Source of the DNA: JAAYOS01 sp050950785
GTDB lineage: Bacteria > Bacillota > Clostridia > Oscillospirales > JAAYOS01
DNA length: 64,000 bases
Reading direction: 5' to 3'
Assembly: GCA_050950785.1 (NCBI GenBank)
Contig: JBMNIG010000021.1
Location: 62,001 to 126,000 of the forward strand
This document shows, piece after piece, positions 14,930 to 24,347 of the stretch; the first letter of the stretch is position 1, and every line of letters starts with the position of its first letter. The translations under genes and the position numbers were made by a program. The notes under the pieces are model-generated. The model made no database searches. It was not told where the DNA came from and saw only the letters and a program-made list of their open reading frames with translations.

Positions 14930-16852
14930 TTATTTGTTTCTAATGTGCTTAAAATAGTCTGAGGTCAGAGTATCCCACGAAAGGTTAACGCGTTCAATAA
15001 CTTCCTGCGTCCTCACTGCGATTTCGTCGGTAATTTCTCCATCGAAGTCGGAGGAGTAATAGGTCTCTCCATCATACCATGCGTAACCTCTGAACATCAC
15101 ATAGTCGTGTCGGTTTTCCCCAAAGACATCATCGCCCACAAAATATCCCAGATCCACATTTAGCCTGAACATATTTACAATGGTTGGTAAAATATCTATT
15201 GTAGAAGTGATGGTGTTTATTTCACGTGCCTCGACGTCATTGCTGTAAATCATAAAAGGTGTATTGCAGAGCAGATCCGTATTGTTAACTCCCTTGAGAC
15301 GGAGCATGTACTCGGTATCGGTCATGTATTTTGAATAGTGATCGGAAAAGAATATAACAACTGTATCATCTAACAGCCCGGTCTCCTCTAGCTTGTCCAT
15401 CAGAGCACCAATAAAAGCGTCAGTCTCCATGGCATGCGCTATTGCATGATAATATTCCAAAGTATTCTTGTCGTCTCCTACAAATCCATTAAGTTCAGCT
15501 TTTGCAACTGCTCTGTTGTAATGGGGCCCAGATATTGCTTCCATTTCGTCAGTATATGGGCCGTGTCCCGAGTAAGTAATGATAAAGTCAAAGAAAGGTC
15601 TGTTTGCAACCATCTTGTCAAATCCATTAATAAGTTGGCTGTCCTTCATATAGTTTTCCATGCCAAGATCATACCAACAGTAGTAATCCTCAAACCCAAT
15701 ATTTCTATGTATATTCCCTCTGTCATAGATAATGGGATCGGCACTGTGGAAAGAATTTGCCGAATACCCTTTTTCTCTGAACAGACTTGGAAGTGACCAT
15801 GAAAAATCGTTGGTCGTGTAAGCGCCTTTTCGAATTCCGGATGTTGGGGCGAGCAAGCCGGTCAATGCGGTAAATTCAGTATTGAAAGTACCTGCATTGA
15901 TAAATAGCGGAGTGTAGTGAGATGTAAAATTGATACTCTTCTGCTGTACCGAATAAAGCTCGGGCATGTAGTCTTCGTTTATCATCCATGTATCAACCGA
16001 CTCTAGCATGATCAATATCAGGTTTTTGCCCTCAAAAACTCCAGTCATTTCGTTTTCAGTATTGAACTTTCCTATCCGTCCTTGATAAATTTTATCAAGG
16101 CTCTCGTAGACAGAAGATGTCTCGATCCACTGCTCCAATCCGGTTGAAACGGCAAGATTGCGCGCTGTGTATTGATATAATCCAGCTATCCCCATGCATT
16201 GGTTCACATTTGAAAAATCCTCATATATTGCACTTTCTGGTTGTTCCACAATGGCTGTGCCCCAGCTCATATGCTGGCTTTTACCGTCATCCATAAGTTT
16301 TGTGTGGACAAGTACGATTGCTGCGACAGACAGTAGCAGCAACGCAGTGCAACCGATAAGTTCATTTCTTCTGCTCGTCTTTTTGTTTGCAGCAGTAATC
16401 CATGCTGCAACTCCCATAATCAAAATCGCAAGTAGTACACTGAATACCAGCAGCTTTCTCACTTTAAGGTAGGTAAAGCTAAAAAACCTCACTCCGTCAC
16501 CGAGATAGGCGAAGTCAGCGAAGGAAAAGAAGTTACCGAAAATATTGTAAACCACAGCGTGAGCAATGCTAAATACACCGAATACCACTATCAGCAACAT
16601 CATAGTGATTCGCTTAGCAACACCCGGTATTATCCCCACAACAGCTGTCAGAAGTAATGACCAGCATATTGAAAACATCATGGGATTGTGCGAAAACAAA
16701 TCAACTGTAAACAGATGATCGTATATATAGCGAAATGAAAAATCTACTATAACGAAGCTCAGAAAGCACAAACAAATGTACAGTGGTCCCAGTCTACGGC
16801 GCAATGATTGCAGCTTGCCGGAATCCGATTTTTTTGATAAACGCTCTCTCAT
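14930..16852 (-). CDS. LTA synthase/phosphoglycerol transferase-family membrane sulfatase-fold enzyme
   Basis: This 640-residue protein has five membrane helices in the first ~200 residues (starting near residue 25), then a large extracellular alkaline-phosphatase-superfamily domain. The catalytic threonine is T322 in NAGTFNTEF. Metal ligands are visible as E in LIMLESVD and as D/H in FFSDHYSKY, with further ligands in FHSADP. LtaS-type enzymes transfer glycerol phosphate from phosphatidylglycerol to build lipoteichoic acid or related polymers on the outer face of the membrane. The ATG at 16852 is preceded by TTGGAGAA; the longer frame from a TTG at 16867 would start inside that ribosome site. 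The gene is monocistronic on the minus strand. Whether it makes LTA or modifies another polymer is open. Confidence 0.88.
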   Translation of the reverse strand: MRERLSKKSDSGKLQSLRRRLGPLYICLCFLSFVIVDFSFRYIYDHLFTVDLFSHNPMMFSICWSLLLTAVVGIIPGVAKRITMMLLIVVFGVFSIAHAVVYNIFGNFFSFADFAYLGDGVRFFSFTYLKVRKLLVFSVLLAILIMGVAAWITAANKKTSRRNELIGCTALLLLSVAAIVLVHTKLMDDGKSQHMSWGTAIVEQPESAIYEDFSNVNQCMGIAGLYQYTARNLAVSTGLEQWIETSSVYESLDKIYQGRIGKFNTENEMTGVFEGKNLILIMLESVDTWMINEDYMPELYSVQQKSINFTSHYTPLFINAGTFNTEFTALTGLLAPTSGIRKGAYTTNDFSWSLPSLFREKGYSANSFHSADPIIYDRGNIHRNIGFEDYYCWYDLGMENYMKDSQLINGFDKMVANRPFFDFIITYSGHGPYTDEMEAISGPHYNRAVAKAELNGFVGDDKNTLEYYHAIAHAMETDAFIGALMDKLEETGLLDDTVVIFFSDHYSKYMTDTEYMLRLKGVNNTDLLCNTPFMIYSNDVEAREINTITSTIDILPTIVNMFRLNVDLGYFVGDDVFGENRHDYVMFRGYAWYDGETYYSSDFDGEITDEIAVRTQEVIERVNLSWDTLTSDYFKHIRNK

Positions 16853-17359
16853 TATAGTTTTCTCCAATTCCTGACGGCCTGCATTTCATAATTGCCGGCT
16901 CAATCAATAAGCTCTTGCTGTTGGGCATAGCCGGACAATGATAAGAAAACTCCAGCCGAAAAAATATCTTGACGTATGTAAATAGTGATGGTTACCTTCA
17001 CTACTTTATTTATTATAACACATATAAAACAAGTCATAAACAAAATGTCTTGTCGAATAATTGGCTGAGAAATTTTCAATCAACTCTTTTATTGCCTTTG
17101 TTTTCTTTGTATTGCTTTAGCTTGTTCACAGGTTTGCTATTTGTTGCATGCTTAAATTTTGTTTCTTTCGCTGACTATTTATTGCATTAACAGTCTTATT
17201 ATAGTATACTCTTATATGAAACACACAATATACAACAATATCGTGCACAATCAATCATTTTCGACAAGCCGAACTTATGCAAATGTTTGTAAACACTTAG
17301 TTTGTAGTCATAAGTGCTAACCTGATCAATAACGACTTAAATAACGACCGGAGGTAAAA
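16853..17359. other. Divergent intergenic region upstream of rhaB
   Basis: This is 507 AT-rich bases. A reasonable promoter for rhaB is TTGCAT (17182-17187), 17 bases, TATACT (17205-17210), giving a leader of about 145 bases. The leader contains TGTTTGTAAACA (17284-17295, nearly palindromic) and an inverted repeat CACTTA (17294-17299)/TAAGTG (17311-17316). These are possible operator or catabolite-control sites, and no regulator gene is adjacent. Confidence 0.4.
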
Positions 17360-18772
17360 ATGCGTACATATTATCTCGCAGTAGATATCGGTGCGTCAAG
17401 TGGAAGGCATATCCTTGGACACATCGAGGACGGCAAGATGGTCTTGGAGGAAGTATACCGCTTTGATAACGGTATGGAGGATAATGAAGGCCACCTATGC
17501 TGGAATTTGGATAAACTTTTTTATGAAATAAAACGCGGACTGATCAAATGCCGTGAAATAGGTAAAATCCCAGCCTCAATGGGTATCGACACCTGGGCAG
17601 TAGACTATGTCCTTCTGGATGAGAAGGATCGTATACTCGGCAGGACCTATGCTTATCGCGACCACAGAACGGACAGCATGGATAAAGAAGTATCAAAGTA
17701 TATTTCAGAGGAAGATTTATACTCCCGCACCGGTATTCAAAAGCAATTATTCAACACTATTTATCAGCTTTACGCACACAAAATGCAGTCACCCGAGATA
17801 TTGGATAAGGCCCAGACCTTTTTGATGATACCTGATTATTTTAACTTTTTGCTTACATCTATTAAGAGTAACGAATATACAAACGCCACCTCAACCGGCC
17901 TCGTCAATGCTGAGACCAAGGACTGGGATCGTGATTTGATTGATTTGCTTGGATATCCGCAAAGACTTTTTGGCAAGCTCAGCACACCGAAAACTGTATT
18001 AGGCCGGTTTAGTCCCGAGATAGTTGAAGAAGTTGGTTTTGACTGCGAAGTGGTTCTACCAGCCACTCACGATACAGGTTCTGCCTTTTTAGCGGTACCT
18101 GCCCGTGACGAGAACGCCTTTTATATAAGCAGCGGAACCTGGAGCCTTATGGGCACAGAGATGCTCTCTCCTGTGATCAACGAAGAGAGCAGGCTTGCTA
18201 ATTTAACAAATGAAGGCGGATTTGATTATAGATTCCGATACCTAAAAAATATTATGGGTCTGTGGATCATTCAGTCCATACGCAGAGAATTGGACAAGAA
18301 GTACGGTTTTGACGAACTGTCTAATATGGCAAAAGAAAGTGCCTATTTCACTTCTCAAATAGATGTAAACCATAATAGCTTTTTATCTCCGAAAAGCATG
18401 ATCGATGCGATAAAGGACTACTGCAAAAAGTCTGATCAAGCAGTACCCCAGACCATCGGGGAGCTAATGCAATGTGTATATACCAGTCTCGCCCAAAGCT
18501 ATGCCGAAACTCTTGAACAGCTCGAAAAACTTACAGACAAAAACTGTTCCGCGATAAACATAGTAGGTGGGGGCAGCCAAGACAACTATCTAAATCAACT
18601 TACTGCAAATTATACAGGTAATACAGTATATGCCGGCCCAACCGAAGGAACTGCTCTTGGGAACCTCATGGTACAAATGATCAGATCCGGTGAATTTGCT
18701 GATTTGTCCGAAGCCCGGGCTGCTATACCCAAAAGTTTTGAAATTCGAAAAATCGAGTCTAATAGTTACTGA
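17360..18772 (+). CDS. rhaB: Rhamnulokinase
   Basis: This 470-residue FGGY-family sugar kinase phosphorylates L-rhamnulose to L-rhamnulose 1-phosphate in the cytoplasm. The N-terminal ATP-binding segment YYLAVDIGASSGRHILG, the substrate-region GIDTWAVDYVLLDE and the C-terminal phosphate-binding IVGGGSQDNYLNQ segment are all present, and the length is usual for the family. It lies 27 bases before the L-rhamnose isomerase gene, forming a rhaBA operon. GGAGG precedes the ATG. The rhamnulose-1-phosphate aldolase gene (rhaD) that would complete the pathway is not in this window. A promoter and possible operator lie upstream. Confidence 0.95.
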   Translation: MRTYYLAVDIGASSGRHILGHIEDGKMVLEEVYRFDNGMEDNEGHLCWNLDKLFYEIKRGLIKCREIGKIPASMGIDTWAVDYVLLDEKDRILGRTYAYRDHRTDSMDKEVSKYISEEDLYSRTGIQKQLFNTIYQLYAHKMQSPEILDKAQTFLMIPDYFNFLLTSIKSNEYTNATSTGLVNAETKDWDRDLIDLLGYPQRLFGKLSTPKTVLGRFSPEIVEEVGFDCEVVLPATHDTGSAFLAVPARDENAFYISSGTWSLMGTEMLSPVINEESRLANLTNEGGFDYRFRYLKNIMGLWIIQSIRRELDKKYGFDELSNMAKESAYFTSQIDVNHNSFLSPKSMIDAIKDYCKKSDQAVPQTIGELMQCVYTSLAQSYAETLEQLEKLTDKNCSAINIVGGGSQDNYLNQLTANYTGNTVYAGPTEGTALGNLMVQMIRSGEFADLSEARAAIPKSFEIRKIESNSY

Positions 18773-18799
18773 TTATATAGTGGAAAGAAGGAGCAACGT

Positions 18800-20044
18800 A
18801 TGAGTACACGTTTTGATCAAGCAAAAGGGATCTATGCAAAACACAGCATTGATGTGGAAGCCGCCCTCTCAACATTGAAGGATGTTCCGATCAGTATTCA
18901 CTGTTGGCAAGGTGACGATGTCACCGGTTTTGAAAACACCGGAGGCGAGCTCACAGGCGGTATTCAGGCAACGGGTAATTACCCCGGAAAAGCCCGCACA
19001 CCTGAAGAGTTGATGAGCGACTTCGATCTCGCTTTGAAACTTATACCAGGTAAGAAGCGGATCAGCCTTCATGCAAGTTATGCTATTTTTGAGGGTGAGA
19101 AGGTTGACCGCGATAGGCTTAAACCTGAGCACTTTAGAAAATGGGTCGAATACGCAAAGTCTCGTGGTATCGGTATCGATTTCAATCCCACATTTTTTAG
19201 CCACCCATTGGCAGCTGATGGATTGACACTTTCCCATCCCGACGAAAAAATCCGTCGTTTCTGGATCGATCACGCCATTGCCTGCCGCCGGATAGCCGCA
19301 TACTTTGCAAAAGAGCTTGGAACCCATTGTGTAAACAATGTCTGGATTCCCGATGGATATAAAGACGTTCCTGCTGACCGTCTGGGGCCGCGTCTTCGCC
19401 TGAAGGACAGCCTCGATCAGATCTTTGCCGAAAAACTTGAAGGCGTTGTAGACTGTGTAGAAAGCAAAGTCTTTGGAATAGGCGTTGAAAGCTATACCGT
19501 CGGAAGCAGCGAATTCTACATCAGCTATGCTGCTTCAAATCCTGGCGTTTACAATTTGCTGGATAACGGTCACTATCATCCAATGGAATATGTCAGTGAC
19601 AAGCTTCCGAGCCTACTTGCATTCTTTGACAAAGTCCCGCTCCATGTAACACGTCCCGTTCGTTGGGATTCCGACCACGTGGTCCTTTTCGAAGACGAGG
19701 TAAAAGAAATTGCCAAGGAAATCGTCAGAAATGATGCGCTCAATAAAGTTCTAATAGGACTTGACTTCTTTGACGCGTCTATAAACCGCATTGCAGCATG
19801 GGTCGTTGGCACTAGAAGTATGCAAAAAGCCCTCCTCTGGGCGCTGCTAATGCCGCACGACAAGCTGAAGAAACTTCAGGACACCGGCAACTTCACCGAG
19901 CTTATGGTTCTTAACGAAGAGCTTAAGACCTACCCCTTCGGCGACGTCTGGACAGAATACTGTGAGCGCAGCGGTGTTCCCTCAGGTGAAGAGTGGTTTG
20001 ACGAAGTCAAAAAATACGAAACAGATGTTTTGAGCAAAAGATAA
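18800..20044 (+). CDS. rhaA: L-rhamnose isomerase
   Basis: This 414-residue, metal-dependent TIM-barrel isomerase converts L-rhamnose to L-rhamnulose, the first step of rhamnose catabolism. The sequence matches RhaA over its full length, with the SIHCWQGDDVTGFE opening region, the FNPTFFSHP metal/active-site segment (about residues 129-137), the LDNGHYHPMEYVSDKL segment and the RWDSDHVV segment. It sits in an operon with rhaB upstream. A hairpin of the dispersed GGGGACGGTTCTT repeat follows 11 bases after the stop, and probably limits read-through to the aldo/keto reductase gene. Rhamnose would be supplied by the GH78 rhamnosidase at 33052. Confidence 0.96.
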   Translation: MSTRFDQAKGIYAKHSIDVEAALSTLKDVPISIHCWQGDDVTGFENTGGELTGGIQATGNYPGKARTPEELMSDFDLALKLIPGKKRISLHASYAIFEGEKVDRDRLKPEHFRKWVEYAKSRGIGIDFNPTFFSHPLAADGLTLSHPDEKIRRFWIDHAIACRRIAAYFAKELGTHCVNNVWIPDGYKDVPADRLGPRLRLKDSLDQIFAEKLEGVVDCVESKVFGIGVESYTVGSSEFYISYAASNPGVYNLLDNGHYHPMEYVSDKLPSLLAFFDKVPLHVTRPVRWDSDHVVLFEDEVKEIAKEIVRNDALNKVLIGLDFFDASINRIAAWVVGTRSMQKALLWALLMPHDKLKKLQDTGNFTELMVLNEELKTYPFGDVWTEYCERSGVPSGEEWFDEVKKYETDVLSKR

Positions 20045-20055
20045 TAAGATATGAC

Positions 20056-20104
20056 GAGGGGACGGTTCTTTTGTCTTGTTTCCCAAGGCAAAAGAACCGT
20101 CAGA
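20056..20104. repeat. Hairpin repeat, GGGGACGGTTCTT type, copy 2
   Basis: ACGGTTCTTTTG (20062-20073) pairs perfectly with CAAAAGAACCGT (20089-20100), with an inner CTTG/CAAG step. The left arm is preceded by AGGGG. It lies between rhaA and the aldo/keto reductase gene, and the reductase ribosome site begins 20 bases later. Confidence 0.7.
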
Positions 20105-20136
20105 CTATCTTCCTAATCAAGAGGGAGGAATTATCA

Positions 20137-21132
20137 GTGAAATATTTAAATATAGCCACAGCTGATTCAGAAATTGAAGTATCCAAAATAGTACTAGGCA
20201 CCACACATTTCGGCAGTAAAATCCCAGACAATGAGGTCTTTGAAATTATTGACAGGTATGCCGGACTTGGTGGTAATGCTATAGATACCGCCAGGGTATA
20301 TGGAGATTGGGGAGATACCGGCAACGCAGCAAGCGAGCGAGTATGTGGAAACTGGCTACGTGGTTTGGGTGCTGATCGCAACAAGTTTATACTAGCCACC
20401 AAGGGAGGACATTATAGGATAAAGTCCCGTAACATCTCCCGTGTGACGTATGAAGACATTAAGACCGATATTGAATTGAGTCTGGAGAACCTTAAAACCT
20501 ATATAGATATCTATTTTCTTCATCGTGACAATCCCCTCTTGCCGGTAGAGAAAATCATGCCTGTTTTTGACGAGTATATTCGGGCAGGCGATATACGTGC
20601 TATTGGTGCATCCAATTGGAAGCGTGAGCGGATCGATGAAGCCAATAGGTTTTGCCGCGCAAACGGATTACAACCTTTTACAGTCTCTGAAATACAGTGG
20701 AGCCTTGCACAACTCGACGAAAAAACCTTGCCTCTTGCCTTCGGTAACGATCCCACGATTTGTGGCATGGAAGCGGGAGAGTATGATAAATACACAGCCG
20801 GAGACCTGCCCATCTTTTGTTTTACCTCCATTGCATGGGGATTTTTCGGCAAATATATCTCGGGGAAGGGTTCCATGCCGAATGAGGCAATCCGAAAGGC
20901 CTGTGAAACACCGGAAAATTTTCGTCGTTTAGAAATAGTTCGCCACTGGAGCGAAAAAACTGGTCTAAATCCGATAGCTCTCTCTGTTGCTTATCTGACA
21001 GGCCATCGCCTTCCGGCAGCGGCATTGGTCGGTTGCAGCCGTGCGGAACAGCTCGATGAGTTGATGGCAGCGCCCGATTATGTACCAGATCCTGAATTCT
21101 ACCGTGAAATTGGATTAGGCTCCTCTCTGTGA
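20137..21132 (+). CDS. Aldo/keto reductase
   Basis: This is a 331-residue NADPH-dependent TIM-barrel reductase. The catalytic tetrad is visible: Asp and Tyr in NAIDTARVYGDWG, Lys in LATKGGH and His in YFLHRDN. It acts on aldehydes or ketones of sugars and related compounds; the substrate is not determined. Location after rhaBA suggests a link to rhamnose catabolism, such as reduction of lactaldehyde, but this is inference, and the repeat hairpin between the genes weakens operon coupling. The start is a GTG at 20137 after GGGAGGA; an upstream in-frame ATG at 20071 lies inside the repeat and has no ribosome site. Confidence 0.85.
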   Translation: MKYLNIATADSEIEVSKIVLGTTHFGSKIPDNEVFEIIDRYAGLGGNAIDTARVYGDWGDTGNAASERVCGNWLRGLGADRNKFILATKGGHYRIKSRNISRVTYEDIKTDIELSLENLKTYIDIYFLHRDNPLLPVEKIMPVFDEYIRAGDIRAIGASNWKRERIDEANRFCRANGLQPFTVSEIQWSLAQLDEKTLPLAFGNDPTICGMEAGEYDKYTAGDLPIFCFTSIAWGFFGKYISGKGSMPNEAIRKACETPENFRRLEIVRHWSEKTGLNPIALSVAYLTGHRLPAAALVGCSRAEQLDELMAAPDYVPDPEFYREIGLGSSL

Positions 21133-21140
21133 AAAACATA

Positions 21141-21192
21141 AGGGGACGGTTCTTCTGCCTTGGAGCTAACTCCGGGAGAGAAGAGCCGTCTC
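21141..21192. repeat. Hairpin repeat, GGGGACGGTTCTT type, copy 3
   Basis: GACGGTTCTTCT (21145-21156) pairs with AGAAGAGCCGTC (21179-21190), one G-T position apart from perfect. It begins AGGGGACGG like copy 2. It lies nine bases after the aldo/keto reductase stop and could also end that transcript. Confidence 0.65.
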
Positions 21193-21311
21193 TTTGATTT
21201 TATAATTCAGTACGATAAATTTCTACTCCTATTAGGACTGATAAAAGTTTTAGATAGGAGCTTTTTAGTTTTACAAATAATCCTGCGCCGCTTGTCGATC
21301 AAGCAAAAAAC

Positions 21312-22334
21312 CTATATTTTCGACATATATGTCCGCAGATAATCAACGCTTTCGGGTCGTGTAGCCCAGGAGGTGACAAACCTTACGCAGGTGTTATGCT
21401 CGTCAAGACGAGTAAAGTCCAAACATCCAAATTCACTTATGAGTTTTTTAGCAAGCTCGTTTGGCAGAATTGGGAACACCTGATTGGTACAAGGCGGCGT
21501 ATAAAACTTGTACCCCTTCTCGCGGAATATGTCTGCAACCTTCATAGCCATTGAGTTTGCATGTTCTGCAAGTGAAAGATACAGTCCATCCTGCATCAAA
21601 ACCTCGAACTGCATACCCATTACAAAGCCTTTCGCGGGCATTGCAGCCCTTTGCTTCATAAGATACCGAAAATCCTCTTTAAGCTCTTCTTTACATATGA
21701 CAAGTGCTTCACCAAGCAGAGCCCCATTCTTAGTGCCTCCAATATAGAAAACATCAACAAGGCTTGCAACTTCCTCAATTGAAAGATCATTTGATCCGCT
21801 AGTTAAAGCAGCACCAAGTCTAGCCCCATCCATGTACAACAACAGCCCGTTTTTTAAGCAGGTTTCTCGGATCTTTTCCAGCTCAGCTTTAGTGTATATC
21901 GTTCCAAGTTCTGTGGAATTTGAGATGTAGACCATTCTGGGCTGAACCATGTGTTCTCCAACATGGGAATCGACTGCACTCTGAATCGACTCAGGTGTCA
22001 GTTTTCCGTCCATTCCCGGCACGTTCACCACCTTGTGGCCTGTGGCTTCAATAGCGCCAGTCTCATGCACGTTTATGTGCCCGGTATCCGCTGAGATCAC
22101 GCACTGATGAGGCCGCAAAAATGAAGAAATGACAAGCAGGTTAGTTTGAGTGCCACCAGGTATAAAGTGAACATCAGCATTCGGCATATTTATCCAGTTG
22201 CGAATCAGCTCCCGCGCTTTTTCGCTGTGTATATCAAGCCCGTAACCTGTATTTTGTTCAAAGTTGGATTTTGACATCAGCTCTATAATCTTTGGATGTG
22301 CACCTTCGCTATAATCGTTAGTAAACCAGTACAT
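21312..22334 (-). CDS. Threonine aldolase-family PLP enzyme (beta-eliminating lyase fold)
   Basis: This 340-residue fold-type I PLP enzyme is similar to low-specificity L-threonine aldolase, which cleaves threonine or allo-threonine to glycine and acetaldehyde. The Schiff-base lysine is K202 in IGGTKNG, and the PLP-contacting aspartate is D169 in MDGARLG. The N-terminal NDYSEGAHP is typical of this family. Related members act on other beta-hydroxy amino acids or as tryptophanase-like lyases, so substrate remains open. It is convergent with the aldo/keto reductase and divergent from ku, and appears monocistronic. Confidence 0.85.
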   Translation of the reverse strand: MYWFTNDYSEGAHPKIIELMSKSNFEQNTGYGLDIHSEKARELIRNWINMPNADVHFIPGGTQTNLLVISSFLRPHQCVISADTGHINVHETGAIEATGHKVVNVPGMDGKLTPESIQSAVDSHVGEHMVQPRMVYISNSTELGTIYTKAELEKIRETCLKNGLLLYMDGARLGAALTSGSNDLSIEEVASLVDVFYIGGTKNGALLGEALVICKEELKEDFRYLMKQRAAMPAKGFVMGMQFEVLMQDGLYLSLAEHANSMAMKVADIFREKGYKFYTPPCTNQVFPILPNELAKKLISEFGCLDFTRLDEHNTCVRFVTSWATRPESVDYLRTYMSKI

Positions 22335-22510
22335 CTAATGAGTCCCCCTAAAGGCAGTTCAAGATTGATTGGATCATGGTAAATATTATAGCACCAATTT
22401 TATAATAACAAAACAATTTTGAAATCTAGATATATTTACATGATTTTGTATGTTACATGTCCTCTCTCCAAATAATATTTACATCCGTAATTTAATGTGG
22501 AGGGTTTAAG

Positions 22511-23452
22511 ATGGCTGTAGCAAGAAAAACGGTAATTTCATTTGGACTTGTAGCGATCCCGATCTCACTATATACCGCAACTCAGGATAATGATATTAGG
22601 TTCAATCAACTTCACAAGGAAGATCATGAGCGGATCAGATATAAGAAAACCTGTGGTCACTGTGGAAAAGAAGTAAGCAGCAATGACATTGTAAAGGGAT
22701 ATCAGTATGACCCCGACCACTATGTGATCGTCACCGAAGAGGATCTTGAAAAGATCAAGACGGAAAAGGATAAATCGATTCAGATACTACATTTTGCACA
22801 GCTAAATCAAATTTCACCGGTCTATTATGAAAAAACCTATCAGGCCGCCCCGGAAGTAGGTGGTGAAAAAGCCTTTGAGCTGCTTCGTGTTGCACTTTTC
22901 GATGAGCAGAAAATTGCGATAGGCAAGACTGTGATGGGCTCTAGAGAAACACTCCTTGCTATAATTCCACGGGAAGATGGCATTTTGGTATCTACCATGT
23001 TTTATGAAGACGAGGTAAAGGAACTTCAAAAAGCGTATGATAGACCAAAATTGTCCGAGCAGGAGTTAAAAATGGCCAAATTGCTTATTCAATCGATGGA
23101 TTCACCTTTTGATCCTGCGGCATATAAGGATGAATATCAGGTAAGACTCAAAGAGCTGATCGAAGCAAAAATAGCCGGCAAAGAGATCGTTTCTGTTGAA
23201 CCGGAGTCCAAGGGTAATATCATAAATCTTATGGATGCGCTCAAAGCAAGCCTTGAGCAAACTCAGAAGGACAAGGAGGAAACACAAACAGTCGGAAAGG
23301 CAAAAAGTGCCCCTGCAAAATCTAAAACTCGAAGTTCCAGATCAAAGGCACAGCAAAATGGATCATTGGATGATGAAAGCAAAGCAAGTGAGGACTCAAG
23401 CGGAGAGGACAAACCAAAGCGGACCCGCACTCGCAAGACAAAGGGCGCATAG
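22511..23452 (+). CDS. ku: Ku protein (non-homologous end joining)
   Basis: This 313-residue bacterial Ku forms a homodimeric ring on DNA ends and recruits ligase LigD. The core domain (about residues 1-255) begins with the conserved MAVARKTVISFGLVAIPISLY-like start (here ending at YTATQD). It carries the zinc-ribbon-like CGHCGKE at about residues 48-54. The C-terminus (about 255-313) is a low-complexity basic tail rich in Lys, Ser and Arg, as in Ku proteins of spore-formers, where it helps DNA binding. No ligD-like ligase gene lies in this window. In spore-formers Ku serves repair of breaks during germination. A GGAGGGTT ribosome site precedes the ATG. Confidence 0.95.
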   Translation: MAVARKTVISFGLVAIPISLYTATQDNDIRFNQLHKEDHERIRYKKTCGHCGKEVSSNDIVKGYQYDPDHYVIVTEEDLEKIKTEKDKSIQILHFAQLNQISPVYYEKTYQAAPEVGGEKAFELLRVALFDEQKIAIGKTVMGSRETLLAIIPREDGILVSTMFYEDEVKELQKAYDRPKLSEQELKMAKLLIQSMDSPFDPAAYKDEYQVRLKELIEAKIAGKEIVSVEPESKGNIINLMDALKASLEQTQKDKEETQTVGKAKSAPAKSKTRSSRSKAQQNGSLDDESKASEDSSGEDKPKRTRTRKTKGA

Positions 23453-23656
23453 AATGTCTGAACGGCTTGTACCACGTTTTCGAGATCAGCCGGATGGCGA
23501 GAACGTCATGCATATACAGTTGATAAAGAATACCCTATTCGAAAGATCTGCGTAAATACTCAATAATGAAAAATATATTGACAACACTGTTATAGGATGG
23601 TACAATGCATGAAAATGAATGTCTTTAATTCGGTACAGAGATGCCGACAAGATATT

Positions 23657-23730
23657 TGCATAGAGGCCGTGTATACGGTGTATTTGCGAGTAAATTGCCT
23701 TGTCTGCATCTGTGTGGACAGGGTTTTTCT
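23657..23730 (+). promoter_or_regulatory. Candidate PyrR-type attenuator upstream of pyrR
   Basis: TGCATAGAGGCC (23657-23668) agrees at 9 of 12 positions with the PyrR-binding loop (UCCAGAGAGGCU). It is followed by a terminator-like hairpin, CCTTGTC with GACAGGG, running into TTTTT and ending at about 23730, 19 bases before the pyrR ATG. This is the classic arrangement for uridine-nucleotide-sensitive attenuation of pyr genes by PyrR. The antiterminator fold was not worked out. Confidence 0.5.
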
Positions 23731-23748
23731 TATGTGAGGAGGTGCGAT

Positions 23749-24285
23749 ATGAAAGCTAAGGCTGATTTGTTTGATGAGGACAAAATCAGAAGGACCATCA
23801 CTAGGATGTCATATCAAATCATTGAAAAGAACCAAGGAGTTGACAACGTTTGTCTATTGGGCATCAAGACCAGAGGTGTGCCTCTCGCAAACCGTATTGC
23901 ACAGAACATTCAAGAAATCGAGGGAGCTTGCGTCGAGGTCGGTCAACTAGATATCACACTATACCGTGATGACTTGACATCCACATCGGAAACCCCGTTG
24001 GTAAATGCCACAAATGTCCCCTTTTCCATTGTTGACAAGACAATCGTGCTCGTCGACGACGTGATCTACACCGGGAGAACAGTGCGGGCTGCGATGGACG
24101 CCGTTACCGAATTGGGAAGGCCTGCTCGAATCCAACTCGCAGTATTGGTCGATAGAGGACACAGGGAACTTCCAATTAGAGCTGATTATGTAGGTCTTAA
24201 TATCCCCACTTCACGCAGCGAGATAGTCTCGGTCATGCTCGAGGAAATCGACGGTCAAAACTTGATAAGGCTATACGAAAAATAA
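23749..24285 (+). CDS. pyrR: Bifunctional pyr operon regulator/uracil phosphoribosyltransferase PyrR
   Basis: This is a 178-residue type I phosphoribosyltransferase-fold protein. The PRPP-binding motif IVLVDDVIYTGRT (about residues 99-111) and the N-terminal RTITRMSYQIIEKN segment are diagnostic of PyrR, which binds pyr mRNA leaders in response to UMP and has weak uracil phosphoribosyltransferase activity. It is the first gene of an operon with the uracil permease 62 bases downstream, a common pyrR-pyrP arrangement. I chose the ATG at 23749 after GTGAGGAGGTG; a longer frame starting at 23641 would cover the attenuator hairpin. Confidence 0.95.
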   Translation: MKAKADLFDEDKIRRTITRMSYQIIEKNQGVDNVCLLGIKTRGVPLANRIAQNIQEIEGACVEVGQLDITLYRDDLTSTSETPLVNATNVPFSIVDKTIVLVDDVIYTGRTVRAAMDAVTELGRPARIQLAVLVDRGHRELPIRADYVGLNIPTSRSEIVSVMLEEIDGQNLIRLYEK

Positions 24286-24347
24286 GTTGGCAACGCGAAA
24301 GCGTACTATACATTACAGAACAGAAGTGAATCAGAGGAGGAAACATC

